DNA of 39,313 nt from Desulfobacteraceae bacterium (lineage in GTDB: Bacteria; Desulfobacterota; Desulfobacteria; Desulfobacterales; Desulfosalsimonadaceae): positions 1-39,313 of the forward strand of contig JAABUA010000028.1 in assembly GCA_011389515.1 (NCBI GenBank), written 5' to 3'. A program made the position numbers and the translations under genes. Position 1 is the stretch's first letter; the number at the start of each line of letters is the position of its first letter. Under the pieces are notes generated by a model. The model worked only from the letters and a program-made list of their open reading frames with translations. It was not told the origin of the DNA and searched no databases. Of this stretch, positions 1 through 8,273 are shown piece after piece.

Positions 1-1
1 A

Positions 2-400
2 AAGGATCTTTTGAAGCTGCCGAAGGGGACCATAACCGAACAGGGGCTTCGCAACAACGTGAGCGTCGGCGTGCAGTACCTGGCTTCCTGGCTTTCGGGG
101 ACCGGTTGCGTACCCATCAACCATCTGATGGAGGACGCCGCCACGGCGGAGATTTCCCGCACCCAGATTTGGCAGTGGGTTCATCACCCGGATGGGAGGC
201 TTGAAGACGGCCGGGATATCACCATGGGCCTTTTTGAGAAAATTAAAAAGCAGGAGCTTGAAACGATAAAAAACAATGCGGGAGAAACCGCTTTTGCCTC
301 CGGTAATTATGAAAAAGCGGCCGAACTGCTGACAGAGATTATTGCCAATCCCGAGCTGGAGGAATATTTAACGATTCGGGCGTATGAATATATACCGTAA
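2..400 (+). CDS. aceB: Malate synthase, C-terminal part (5' end cut by window)
   Basis: This is the last ~132 codons of malate synthase, which condenses glyoxylate with acetyl-CoA to malate in the glyoxylate bypass. The visible part carries the family's C-terminal signature: [10 protein letters not shown], then [18 protein letters not shown], then QIWQWVHHP. This is the malate synthase A type of C-terminal helical domain, which supplies the catalytic aspartate (in [11 protein letters not shown]). The reading frame is open at the left edge, so the gene begins outside the window. It ends 34 bp before isocitrate lyase on the same strand, so the two form an aceBA operon. The identification rests on strong motif recognition; only the exact subtype is uncertain because most of the protein is missing. 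Confidence 0.95.
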   Translation, partial: KDLLKLPKGTITEQGLRNNVSVGVQYLASWLSGTGCVPINHLMEDAATAEISRTQIWQWVHHPDGRLEDGRDITMGLFEKIKKQELETIKNNAGETAFASGNYEKAAELLTEIIANPELEEYLTIRAYEYIP

Positions 401-434
401 TTGCCCGGAAGCCATTAAACCGTGGGAGATGCAC

Positions 435-1787
435 ATGACAAAGACAATCGATGAAAAAGCGGCAACACTCGAAGAAAGGCTTTCCTGTCATTTTATCAGC
501 AACGATGAAATTACCGCACTCGAGCAAAACTGGAAAACCGATCCCCGATGGAAAGGGATTGTCCGGCCATACACGGCAAGTGATGTGCTCAATCTGCGGG
601 GTACCCTTCAGGTAGAGTATTCCTATGCCATGGCAGGGGCGCTTCGGCTATGGCGGCTGCTGAACACGGAGGAATATATCCCCGCACTGGGGGCATTGAC
701 GGGCAACCAGGCCGTCCAGCAGGTGGAGGCCGGCCTCAAGGCCATTTACATAAGCGGCTGGCAGGTCGCGGCCGACAACAACCTGGCCGGGGAGATGTAC
801 CCGGACCAGAGCCTGTATCCGTCTACCAGCGTGCCTTCCGTGGTCCGGCGGATCAATAACGCGTTCAAGCGGGCGGACCAGATCCAGGTCCTTGACTGCC
901 GGGAAGGGGGGCCGTACTGGTTTGCGCCCATTGTCGCCGATGCCGAGGCCGGTTTCGGCGGGCCGCTGAACGCTTTTGAACTGATGAAGAACATGATCGA
1001 TGCCGGGGCCGCAGGGGTTCACTTCGAGGATCAGCTGGCTTCGGCCAAGAAGTGCGGCCACATGGGGGGGAAAGTTTTGGTGCCCACCCGTGAATTTATC
1101 ACCAAGCTGATCGCCACCCGCCTGGCCGCGGATATCTGCGGGGTTCCGACCGTTCTGATCGCCCGCACGGACGCGGATGCGGCAAAGCTCTTAACCAGCG
1201 ACATCGATGAACGGGACCATCCCTTTATCATCAACGAGGAGCGTTCCGAAGAAGGGTATCACTGGATCAGGCCGGGTGTGGAATCCGCCATTGCCAGGGG
1301 GCGGGCCTATGCCCCGTATGCGGACATGATCTGGTGCGAGACCTCCGTGCCCGATCTCTCCCAGGCCAAAAAATTCGCCGAGGGCATCCGGTCCGAGTAC
1401 CCGGACAAGCTGTTATGCTATAACTGCTCCCCGTCCTTCAACTGGAAGGCGTACATGGATGACGCCGCCATTGCGAAGTTCCAGCGGGAGCTTGGGGCCA
1501 TGGGATACAAGTTCCAGTTTGTCACCCTGGCCGGATTTCATTCCCTGAACCTGGGGATGTTCAACCTGGCGCGCAGCTACCGGGATGAAGGGATGCTCGC
1601 ATATTCCCGGTTTCAACAAAAAGAATTCGACGACGGTGAAAAAGAAGGGTATCGTGCGATTACCCACCAGGCATTCGTGGGAACAGGCTACTTTGACCGG
1701 GTGACCAACACCATTACCGGCGGCAAAGCCACAACCGGAGCGATGGCGGACTCGACAGAGACGGCCCAGTTTACAAAAAGCGAATGA
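435..1787 (+). CDS. aceA: Isocitrate lyase
   Basis: This cytosolic enzyme splits isocitrate into succinate and glyoxylate and, with malate synthase just upstream, lets cells grow on acetate or acetyl-CoA-yielding substrates. The ~450-residue length fits the short bacterial class. The signature [14 protein letters not shown] is present with the catalytic cysteine at about residue 207. [10 protein letters not shown] and the metal- and substrate-binding segment [10 protein letters not shown] flank it, and the NCSPSFNW segment follows. An in-frame ATG exists at 384, but ATG 435 is chosen because GGGAG sits 6 nt upstream and the extra residues of the longer form look like read-through of the intergenic gap. 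A strong terminator follows directly, making this the last gene of the operon. Confidence 0.96.
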   Translation: MTKTIDEKAATLEERLSCHFISNDEITALEQNWKTDPRWKGIVRPYTASDVLNLRGTLQVEYSYAMAGALRLWRLLNTEEYIPALGALTGNQAVQQVEAGLKAIYISGWQVAADNNLAGEMYPDQSLYPSTSVPSVVRRINNAFKRADQIQVLDCREGGPYWFAPIVADAEAGFGGPLNAFELMKNMIDAGAAGVHFEDQLASAKKCGHMGGKVLVPTREFITKLIATRLAADICGVPTVLIARTDADAAKLLTSDIDERDHPFIINEERSEEGYHWIRPGVESAIARGRAYAPYADMIWCETSVPDLSQAKKFAEGIRSEYPDKLLCYNCSPSFNWKAYMDDAAIAKFQRELGAMGYKFQFVTLAGFHSLNLGMFNLARSYRDEGMLAYSRFQQKEFDDGEKEGYRAITHQAFVGTGYFDRVTNTITGGKATTGAMADSTETAQFTKSE

Positions 1788-1791
1788 CTTA

Positions 1792-1840
1792 AGAACAGGG
1801 GAATCCGGCGCAGCTATCACCGGATTCCCCTGTTCTTTTT
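1792..1840 (+). terminator. Rho-independent terminator of the aceBA operon
   Basis: A perfect 17-bp stem (1792-1808 pairing with 1820-1836) closes an 11-nt loop and runs into a T tract (1836-1840). It begins 5 nt after the aceA stop codon. On the other strand there is no matching T run after the hairpin, so it should act mainly on rightward transcripts. Confidence 0.95.
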
Positions 1841-1884
1841 ATGAAACGGATCTGGATCAGTCTTCCGCTGGTTAGGGGGATCGC

Positions 1885-2709
1885 TTAAAACCATCTGATT
1901 TCGGGTTCTTTTCGAAGGGGCAGCCGGTGATATTTGAACTTCGGGTAGCCGACCATGAGCGCCCCGCAGCAGGTGTGCTTTTCCGGCAGCGCCAAAGCTT
2001 CCTGCAAAGGGGGCCAGAAAAGGGCTGCGGCGGAAAAATATCCGGCCCAGCAGGCGCCCAGTCCAAAGCCGGTGGTCGCCAGTTCAAGATAGGTCAGGGC
2101 GATGGTCGCCGCTGTCTGCGCCGTTGGGTCGCTTTTGTGCCCATGGGCGATGACCAGGTGGGGTGCATTGCGGTTGACGGGATCGATGCCGTATTCCCAC
2201 CCCAAAACCGCCCTGTCTAAGTGCATCATTTCCGCAAGGGGGGATTTTTCTTCGATAAGGGAGCGCATCCAGTCGATGACATGGCCGGAAAGACGGGTTA
2301 CATCCTTTCGGTCAAAGACGATCTTCCATTTAACCGGCTGGAGGTTGTGCCCGGAAGGCGCATATCTTGCGATCTCAACGAGGCGGATCAGGGTGTTCCG
2401 GTCAACCGGACTGTCTTTATACACCCTTGTGGATCTTCGGTTGCGGAGAAAATGCTCGGTCTGCTCCGGTCCCAGGAGCCACTCTTTATTTATGGGAGGG
2501 CAGTCGTCCGAGGCCATGCTTTCATGGCTCATGGCGCCGTGAGGGCATACGGCGACGCAGTGGCCGCACCGGATGCAGATTTCCTCTCCTTCCGGGACCA
2601 TTTCCGGATAATCGTTGTCGGATTTCTGCATAATGATCCGCGGAGGACATACTGCGGCGCAGATGCCGTCTCGTTTGCATTTTTCCGTGTCGACTTTCAG
2701 TAAAGACAT
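1885..2709 (-). CDS. Ferredoxin-nitroreductase fusion protein
   Basis: A 274-residue protein with an N-terminal two-cluster ferredoxin domain (about residues 1-60) joined to an FMN-binding nitroreductase-fold domain (about 85-274). The second ferredoxin motif is canonical (C45-x2-C48-x2-C51-x3-C55-P). The first is C11-x5-C17-x3-C21, with Asp14 where the second cysteine would be. RRSTRVYKDSPVD and ARYAPSGHNLQPVKW are typical nitroreductase FMN and substrate segments. ATG 2709 is preferred over the longer upstream frame because AAGGAG lies 7 nt before it. It is the third gene of a leftward operon behind the acyl-CoA dehydrogenase and MFS genes, 22 bp from the latter. The likely role is ferredoxin-linked reduction of an unknown substrate; the substrate cannot be read from sequence. 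Confidence 0.88.
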   Translation of the reverse strand: MSLLKVDTEKCKRDGICAAVCPPRIIMQKSDNDYPEMVPEGEEICIRCGHCVAVCPHGAMSHESMASDDCPPINKEWLLGPEQTEHFLRNRRSTRVYKDSPVDRNTLIRLVEIARYAPSGHNLQPVKWKIVFDRKDVTRLSGHVIDWMRSLIEEKSPLAEMMHLDRAVLGWEYGIDPVNRNAPHLVIAHGHKSDPTAQTAATIALTYLELATTGFGLGACWAGYFSAAALFWPPLQEALALPEKHTCCGALMVGYPKFKYHRLPLRKEPEIRWF

Positions 2710-2731
2710 ATTGCAGCTCCTTTTGTTGATC

Positions 2732-4003
2732 CTATTGTACGTGTTGGTTTTCGCCTGCAGCGCTTCTTTCCCCGCCTGCGAGAAAGAAGCTCCCGATGGA
2801 AACGATATAGGCCACGACAAAAAAATACAGGGTAGGCCGGTAGTTTTCAAGATAATCATATGCCAGCCCGTTGACATACGTGCCCATGGCCCCGCCCAGG
2901 GAATAGGCAATCCAAATCACCCCCAGAAGCACCCCAAAGGACATGAGCCCCCAGAAACGCCCCACTGCAAGGGGCATGAGAACAACGATGCCCCCCATTG
3001 AAAACCCGAAGACAATCGTGTAAATCCACGTGGCAACGGGGATATCAATATGGAGCAGCATCATCACCGCAACGGCCTGGAATCCGAAGCAAAGAAGGAT
3101 AACATGTCTGAACGGCCATGTGTCTGCCATTCTGCCGAAGCAGAGCTTGCCCAGGCCGCCGAGGCCTGCTGTCAATCCAAGGGCTGCGGCTGCCGTTGCC
3201 TGGGTTGTCCCTTTGATATCCATGAGCAAGGGAACCTGGTGCTGCAGCAGGCCCATTTGGGCAAAAGCGGCAAGAAAAAAGGATGCGAAGATGCACCAGA
3301 AGGCGCGGCTGCGAAAGGCCATGGCGGCGGGAATGCCCCCATGTGCCGCTAAGGTTCCGGCTGGTTGTGCAGCATGGGTGCCGCTGTTTTCCGGTGCCCT
3401 GCCGTCGGGGAGCAGGCCCATTTCTTCGGGCCTGTCTTTGATCACAAAAAAGACAACGGGCAGGGCGATCAGCCATACCATCGTGCCGATGACAACAAAA
3501 GACGTCTTCCAGCCGAAGTGCAGGGTGATGATTCCCACCATTGGTGCAAGTACCAGGCCGCCCGCGGAAATCCCCACCATGGCAATCCCGGTCGCCGTTC
3601 CCCGCAGCCGGAAAAACCAGCTGGCCAGGAGGTTGCTTACGGAAACGACCCCGAGGCCGGAAACCATGACGGCAAGGAAGGCGTATGACATGTAAAAATA
3701 CCACAGGGAGAACGTCAGGCTCACCATCATGAAGCATGCGCCCGCGCCCGCAGCGCAGGCCATCATGACTTTTCTGGGGCCGAATCGCCCGATGAGCCTG
3801 CCGATGGCCGGGGCCATGAGTCCGCTTACCACCAGGTAGATGGACATGGTAAAGGATATGGCCCCCCGGGACCACCCGAAATCGTTCTCAATGGGCTTTA
3901 TGAAGATGCTGAACGAATAGAAGCCGGAGCCGGCGAAAAGCATGCACAGCAGAAAGCAGGCAATAACAATATACCATCCGTAGAAGCGTTTCCCCCGGCC
4001 CAT
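2732..4003 (-). CDS. MFS transporter, oxalate/formate antiporter (OFA)-like
   Basis: A 423-residue inner-membrane carrier with about 12 hydrophobic segments. It opens with FYGWYIVIACFLLCMLF, followed by GWSRGAISF and the loop 2-3 motif GRLIGRFGPRK, the MFS signature between helices 2 and 3. The pattern matches monocarboxylate/oxalate-formate antiporter-type MFS members common in Desulfobacterota. A central polar loop (about residues 195-225) separates the two six-helix halves. AAGGA lies 9 nt before the ATG. It sits 20 bp after the acyl-CoA dehydrogenase stop and 22 bp before the ferredoxin-nitroreductase, so it probably carries the organic acid handled by this operon. The substrate is inferred only from context. 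Confidence 0.85.
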   Translation of the reverse strand: MGRGKRFYGWYIVIACFLLCMLFAGSGFYSFSIFIKPIENDFGWSRGAISFTMSIYLVVSGLMAPAIGRLIGRFGPRKVMMACAAGAGACFMMVSLTFSLWYFYMSYAFLAVMVSGLGVVSVSNLLASWFFRLRGTATGIAMVGISAGGLVLAPMVGIITLHFGWKTSFVVIGTMVWLIALPVVFFVIKDRPEEMGLLPDGRAPENSGTHAAQPAGTLAAHGGIPAAMAFRSRAFWCIFASFFLAAFAQMGLLQHQVPLLMDIKGTTQATAAAALGLTAGLGGLGKLCFGRMADTWPFRHVILLCFGFQAVAVMMLLHIDIPVATWIYTIVFGFSMGGIVVLMPLAVGRFWGLMSFGVLLGVIWIAYSLGGAMGTYVNGLAYDYLENYRPTLYFFVVAYIVSIGSFFLAGGERSAAGENQHVQ

Positions 4004-4023
4004 TCATCCCCGTCCTTTTCCGA

Positions 4024-5229
4024 TTACCTGACGACCTTGTTCTCATAGGTTTTCAGAATCTGTCTCGCCAGGGAAATCTTGTGCACCTCGTCCGCACCGT
4101 CGTAAATCCGGGCGGCCCGTTCATGCCGGAAGAGAAATGCGATGATGGTGTCGTCGGTCATGCCAAGGCCTCCGTGGACCTGGAGCGCCCTGTCGATGAC
4201 CCGCTGCATGGTATTGGCCGCTACGAACTTTATCATGGAGATATCTTTTCTGGCTTCTTTGGTGCCGTAATTGTCGATTTTCCATGCGGCATGCAGAACC
4301 ATGAGTCGTGCAGCCTGTATTTCAGCGGCGCATTCCGCGATCCATGATTGGATGATCTGCTTCGAGGCCAGTTTTCTGTCCGGTGCGATCGTCCGGTCCC
4401 GGGCGTAGGCGCACATGAGATCAAAAACCCGGTTGCAGATTCCGATCCAGCGCATGCAGTGATGGATGCGACCGGGGCCCAGGCGTTCCTGGGCGATGAT
4501 AAATCCGTGCCCCTCGGGGCCCAGCAGATTTTTCTGCGGTACGCGGCAGTTCTGGTAGAGGATTTCCCCGTGGCTGAAATATCCCGAACCCGTGTGCCCC
4601 ATCACCGGAATGTTGCGAACCAGGTTGAAGCCCGGGGCGTCCGTGGGAACGATAATCATGCTGGCCTGCATGTACGGGGGGGCTTCCGGGTTTGTAACGG
4701 CCATGACAATGGCGAATGCGGAGCCGTCCGCTGCGGTGGTGTACCATTTGTGGCCGTTTATGATGTAGTCGTCGCCGTCTTTTACGGCCGTGGTTTCCAG
4801 CATGACCGGGTTGGAACCGGGCATGTCAACCTCGGTCATGGAAAAACAGCTGCGGATTTTCGCGTCTACCAGCGGGATCAGGAATTTTTCCCGCTGCTCT
4901 TCGGTGGCATACTTGTGCAGGATTTCGATATTGCCGGCATCCGGCGCCATGCACCCAAAGGTGTACAAACCCAGTGGGCTTCTCCCCAGCGCTTCAAATA
5001 TCAATGCGCTTTCAACAAGGCTGAGGCCCATGCCGCCGAACTCCTTTGGGTGCAGGGGAGCCCACAGCTCCATCTTGCGGACCATTTCTCGCTTCTTTTC
5101 CAGTTCCGGAAGCAGCTGGTCCTCCTTGCCGGCGAGAAAGTCCTTTTCCAGGGGAATCAGTTCCTTTACGACAAATTCATCGATCATTGACAAAATGGTC
5201 TGCATTTTTTCAGAAATTGTGAAGTCCAC
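4024..5229 (-). CDS. Acyl-CoA dehydrogenase (ACAD10/11-like)
   Basis: An FAD flavoenzyme of 401 residues that desaturates an acyl-CoA at C2-C3 and passes electrons to ETF. The N-terminal helical domain has LHPKEFGGMGLS, the middle has CFSMTEVDMPGSNP and INGHKWYTTAADG (flavin and substrate contacts), and the C-terminus has LQVHGGLGMTDD. Where most family members have the catalytic Glu of the YEG motif, this one reads IYDGADEVH (Asp at about 377), the form found in the ACAD10/11 branch. The start is GTG 5229, preceded by AAGGAG at 5 nt; the longer frame upstream runs through the promoter region. It is first in a leftward operon and divergent from etfBA, its presumed electron acceptor. Confidence 0.93.
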   Translation of the reverse strand: MDFTISEKMQTILSMIDEFVVKELIPLEKDFLAGKEDQLLPELEKKREMVRKMELWAPLHPKEFGGMGLSLVESALIFEALGRSPLGLYTFGCMAPDAGNIEILHKYATEEQREKFLIPLVDAKIRSCFSMTEVDMPGSNPVMLETTAVKDGDDYIINGHKWYTTAADGSAFAIVMAVTNPEAPPYMQASMIIVPTDAPGFNLVRNIPVMGHTGSGYFSHGEILYQNCRVPQKNLLGPEGHGFIIAQERLGPGRIHHCMRWIGICNRVFDLMCAYARDRTIAPDRKLASKQIIQSWIAECAAEIQAARLMVLHAAWKIDNYGTKEARKDISMIKFVAANTMQRVIDRALQVHGGLGMTDDTIIAFLFRHERAARIYDGADEVHKISLARQILKTYENKVVR

Positions 5230-5331
5230 GGCGGCTCCTTTTTTATCTACAGTTTCGGTTTTTTTGAGGCGGTCTTTTCCGGCCCGTTTCGTTCTCCTCT
5301 TGAACGGGTGATTGTTTTGTGCCATGCCATT

Positions 5332-5360
5332 GTGTAACGGGTATTGGCCATACAAGTCAA
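5332..5360 (-). promoter_or_regulatory. Predicted sigma-70 promoter for the acyl-CoA dehydrogenase operon
   Basis: Read leftward, TTGACT (5360-5355) is followed after 17 nt by TTACAC (5337-5332). The -35 is good and the -10 mediocre. It lies about 100 bp upstream of the GTG start and shares the intergenic region with the rightward promoter. Confidence 0.5.
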
Positions 5361-5393
5361 TAAAAAATCGAACGTTCGTTCTTTTTTTGTTGA
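5357..5393. promoter_or_regulatory. Palindromic operator candidate between divergent promoters
   Basis: CGAACGTTCG (5369-5378) is a perfect 10-bp palindrome. It is flanked by an A tract on the left and a T tract on the right and then by TCAA/TTGA, so the symmetry extends over about 37 bp. It sits midway between the two divergent -35 boxes, a usual place for a TetR- or MarR-type repressor or an activator of acyl-CoA genes. No regulator gene is adjacent in the window. Confidence 0.5.
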
Positions 5394-5419
5394 CACCAGC
5401 CGGCTGCCATCCGTAATAT
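5390..5419 (+). promoter_or_regulatory. Predicted sigma-70 promoter for etfBA and downstream genes
   Basis: Consensus TTGACA at 5390-5395, an 18-nt spacer and TAATAT at 5414-5419. It would give a leader of about 230 nt before etfB that contains the whole symmetric repeat at 5490-5630. Confidence 0.65.
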
Positions 5420-5489
5420 GAAATATAATCGAACATTCCGATTCCGCCATCAACCGGCGGACAGCCTGGTTCGTATTTTCGGGCTGCCA

Positions 5490-5630
5490 AGAACCCATCT
5501 CAGCATTCGGATTTCGGTTCAAGACCCTTGCGGCGTCTTGTTTCAAACAGACATACTCGAGTATTTCGAGGATTTGAAATATGATGCCAACAGAGACATT
5601 GGGCTGAAAGATAATGTTGAGATCGGTTCT
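5490..5630. repeat. Symmetric palindromic repeat, copy 1 (141 bp, MITE-like)
   Basis: Terminal inverted repeats of 18 bp bound the element: AGAACCCATCTCAGCATT at 5490-5507, and its near-perfect reverse complement at 5613-5630. Inside lie nested inverted arms (GGCGTCTTGTTTCAAA against ATTTGAAATATGATGCC) around a perfect central palindrome ATACTCGAGTAT at 5553-5564, close to the element midpoint. Two related copies lie at 20694-20821 and 23747-23855. It sits between the rightward promoter and etfB, hence inside the predicted etfB leader. One reading frame stays open through it (ending at 5657, touching the etfB start), but frame is not kept at the left edge between copies, so a protein is not called. 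Confidence 0.85.
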
Positions 5631-5657
5631 ATACAAATTCGAATCATTCTGCGGTAA

Positions 5658-6479
5658 ATGAAGATACTGGTATGCGTGAAATATGTTCCCGATCCGGACC
5701 ATGTGGTTTTCCATGCGTCTGAAAACGGCCGGATTGTCATCGGGGAGATGTCCGAATTCCGGATGAACCGCTTTGACGAGTTTGCCGTGGAGGAGGCCCT
5801 CCGGATCAGGGAAGGCAAAGGCGACGTCTCCATTGACGTTCTGACCATAGGCCCCGCCCGGTCCAGGGATGTTCTCCGGCGGGCAATGGGCATGGGGGCG
5901 GACAGCGGCGTCCACCTTGAAACGCCAGTGGACGGATATATCAGCCCGATGACAAAGGCCGCCTGGATCGCTGGGTACGCTAATGGCAAAGGCTATTCCC
6001 TGATTTTGACCGGCGCCATGTCGGAGGACATGATGAACGCACAGGTGGGTCCCATGGTGGCGGCTTTTCTCGGACTGCCATGCGCCACCCAGGTCATTCA
6101 AACACGCCTGCCTTCGGTTCAGGGCAGTTCATCCGGTGCCGTTTTGCCGGATGTTTGTCCGGATATTTATGTGGAAAGGGAAATCGAAGGCGGCAGCCGG
6201 GAAATGATGACCATCGACCTGCCGGCCGTGCTTGCGGTTCAAACAGGCATCAATGAGCCGCGCTATCCGTCCCTGTCCAATCTTTTACGGGCAAACAAGC
6301 AGGAAATAGAGATAATTGCGGCGGCTTCTCCGGAGGGAGAAGCATCCGGCGAGACGGATGCAATGGTGGAAATGGTCATGCCGGAAAAGAATCGTGCTGG
6401 AATGCATTTAAACGGCTCCCCGTCAGAGAAGGCGGAACAGTTGATTGCCATTCTGCGCGAAAAGGCGTTTATATCATAA
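5658..6479 (+). CDS. etfB: Electron transfer flavoprotein beta subunit
   Basis: A 273-residue ETF beta subunit that, with EtfA, collects electrons from acyl-CoA dehydrogenases. It begins MKILVCVKYVPDP and carries MNRFDEFAVEEALR, the adenine-nucleotide segment DVLTIGPARSRDVLRRAMGM, and the C-terminal family signature (E...GG...M.IDLPAVLAVQTGINEPRYPSL). The start ATG directly follows an upstream in-frame stop at 5655-5657 and has no clear Shine-Dalgarno sequence, which is odd beside its well-marked neighbours. The leader contains the symmetric repeat, so translation may depend on that structure. etfA starts 2 bp after the stop. It is divergent from an acyl-CoA dehydrogenase, its likely partner. 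Confidence 0.95.
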   Translation: MKILVCVKYVPDPDHVVFHASENGRIVIGEMSEFRMNRFDEFAVEEALRIREGKGDVSIDVLTIGPARSRDVLRRAMGMGADSGVHLETPVDGYISPMTKAAWIAGYANGKGYSLILTGAMSEDMMNAQVGPMVAAFLGLPCATQVIQTRLPSVQGSSSGAVLPDVCPDIYVEREIEGGSREMMTIDLPAVLAVQTGINEPRYPSLSNLLRANKQEIEIIAAASPEGEASGETDAMVEMVMPEKNRAGMHLNGSPSEKAEQLIAILREKAFIS

Positions 6480-6481
6480 AT

Positions 6482-7513
6482 ATGACAGAAAAATGCAACA
6501 TAGCCGTTATCGCGTCACATGCAGAAGGGCGCATACTGCCTGAAACCATGGATCTGGCGGCTTTTGCAAAACGGTTGCAGAATGGGCGGCCCGGGACGGT
6601 TGAAGTGCTTGTTCTGGGAGAGGATATCGAGCAGATTGCCGAAGAAATCGCCATACAGGCAGGCCTTGACGTGAGGGCGGTTTTCTGCAGCGGGCTTGCC
6701 GCCTATTCGTTTGACGCCTATTTGGCGCTCATTTTGAAAACACTTGCTGGAAAAGGGTTTTCCTATATATGCGCCCCGCAGAATTCCCAGGGGCAGGAGT
6801 ATGCGCCGGCCCTGGCGGCATTGTTGAAAGCCGGCTGCATATCCGGGGTAAACGGCCTGTTTTTTGAAGGGGGAACGGTTTTTTTTCAAAAGGACGTGTT
6901 TGGCGGCAAATTGAAGGCAAACATGGATTCCTGTGCAGAAACCACGGTGTTGACCGTGCAGCCGGGGATTTTCCGGCCTGAAGGCGGCAGCCCCGTTTCG
7001 CCGGGCCGCGTAACGCGGGAGGAATACGAATCCGTATCCGGCAAAATCCATCCATCGGGCATTCAAAAGGCACCGGCCGATGCCGCCGGCATTGTCGAAG
7101 CAAAGGTGATTGTCGCCGCCGGAAGGGGGATCGGAAATGTGGAAAACATGCCTTTGGTTCATCGTCTGGCGGAAATTTTTCCAAAATCAGCGGTTGCAGG
7201 AACCCGAATTGTCTGCGACCGGGGGTGGCTTCCCTACAGCCGGCAGGTGGGGGTGACCGGCGCCACCGTGGCCCCGGCGCTATACATCGCATGCGGGATT
7301 TCCGGGGCATCCCAGCACGTAGCTGGCATGCGCGGCGCGAAGTTCGTGGTATCCATCAACAAGGACCCGCAGGCGGCCATGTTTAATGAGTCGGATGTCT
7401 GCGTTGTGGAAGACATAGAAACCTTTATTCCGCTGCTGCTGGAGATTTTCCGGCATCAGCAAAACGTCAACGCGGTGCCATCGGCACCGGGTAATGAAAA
7501 ATCCGGAGGATGA
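6482..7513 (+). CDS. etfA: Electron transfer flavoprotein alpha subunit
   Basis: A 343-residue FAD-binding alpha subunit of ETF. The N-terminal domain (about 1-190) is variable. The C-terminal FAD domain is clear: VIVAAGRGIGN, then GWLPYSRQVGVTGATVAP, then the hallmark LYIACGISGASQHVAGM followed by INKDPQAAMF. No extra ferredoxin domain is fused, so the sequence gives no direct sign of the long EtfA type with added clusters. It is translationally tied to etfB (2-bp gap), and its end overlaps the ribosome-binding region of the following SDR gene. The acceptor downstream of ETF is not encoded as an obvious ETF-quinone oxidoreductase; the 4Fe-4S and molybdopterin genes downstream are candidates by context only. 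Confidence 0.95.
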   Translation: MTEKCNIAVIASHAEGRILPETMDLAAFAKRLQNGRPGTVEVLVLGEDIEQIAEEIAIQAGLDVRAVFCSGLAAYSFDAYLALILKTLAGKGFSYICAPQNSQGQEYAPALAALLKAGCISGVNGLFFEGGTVFFQKDVFGGKLKANMDSCAETTVLTVQPGIFRPEGGSPVSPGRVTREEYESVSGKIHPSGIQKAPADAAGIVEAKVIVAAGRGIGNVENMPLVHRLAEIFPKSAVAGTRIVCDRGWLPYSRQVGVTGATVAPALYIACGISGASQHVAGMRGAKFVVSINKDPQAAMFNESDVCVVEDIETFIPLLLEIFRHQQNVNAVPSAPGNEKSGG

Positions 7514-7514
7514 C

Positions 7515-8273
7515 ATGGTATCTTTTTCACTGGAAAACAAGATTGCACTCGTTACAGGAGCCAGCAGGGGCATCGGCGAATCGATCGCCGTTACGCTTTC
7601 CGATTACGGAGCGACCTGCATCCTGGTCGCCCGAAAAATCGAATCCCTTGAAGCCGTTAAAAAGAAAATCACCGACAAGGGGGGAAAAGCCGAAGCCATT
7701 GCCTGCAACATGGGATACATGGACCAGATCCAGGCGCTTTTCGAAAAAGTCCGGTCTGACTACGGGAAGCTGGACATTCTGGTCAACAACGCGGCCACCA
7801 ACCCTTATTTCGGCGGGCTGATGGAGGCCCCGGAATGGGCCATGGACAAAACCTATGAAGTCAACCTCAAGGGCCCTTTTTTCATGAGCCAGTATGCAGC
7901 GGCGCTCATGTTGGAAAACGGCGGCGGTTCCATTGTCAACGTGGCGTCCATCAACGGTATCCGGCCCGCCCCATTCCAGGGAATCTATTCCATCACCAAA
8001 GCCGCGGTCATTTCCATGACAAAGGCGTTTGCCAAGGAGCTTGCCGCCAGCAACATCCGCGTCAATGCCCTTCTGCCGGGGCTTACGGAAACCCGGTTTT
8101 CCGCGGCCATTATTGAAAACAAAGATATCTATAACTACGCACTCGGCCAAATTCCCATGAACCGGCATGCCGTACCGGACGAAATGGCGGGGGCGGTTCT
8201 ATACCTGGTATCCGATGCCGCTTCGTTTACCACCGGCGCCGCCATCGTCTGCGACGGGGGAGCGCTGGCGTAA
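7515..8273 (+). CDS. Short-chain dehydrogenase/reductase
   Basis: A 252-residue classical SDR, probably an NAD(P)-dependent alcohol or 3-hydroxyacyl-type dehydrogenase. The Rossmann motif TGASRGIG, the NNAA motif (ILVNNAATNP), the catalytic serine segment VNVASING and the YSITK active-site pair are present, and the C-terminus reads GAAIVCDGGALA as usual. ATG 7515 is chosen over an in-frame ATG at 7494 because GGAGG sits 5 nt upstream of it; the latter would overlap etfA. Its position in the etfBA operon suggests it oxidises a hydroxyacyl-CoA or related intermediate made after the acyl-CoA dehydrogenase step. The substrate is unknown. Confidence 0.92.
   Translation: MVSFSLENKIALVTGASRGIGESIAVTLSDYGATCILVARKIESLEAVKKKITDKGGKAEAIACNMGYMDQIQALFEKVRSDYGKLDILVNNAATNPYFGGLMEAPEWAMDKTYEVNLKGPFFMSQYAAALMLENGGGSIVNVASINGIRPAPFQGIYSITKAAVISMTKAFAKELAASNIRVNALLPGLTETRFSAAIIENKDIYNYALGQIPMNRHAVPDEMAGAVLYLVSDAASFTTGAAIVCDGGALA

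Noticed and set aside
2710-2910. Longer N-terminus for the ferredoxin-nitroreductase
   Set aside because: The extra residues overlap the MFS gene and precede a clear ribosome site for ATG 2709.
5418-5657. 79-codon rightward frame before etfB
   Set aside because: It runs through the symmetric repeat; the comparable frame in the other copies ends early or shifts at the left edge, and there is no ribosome site. It is better explained by the repeat.
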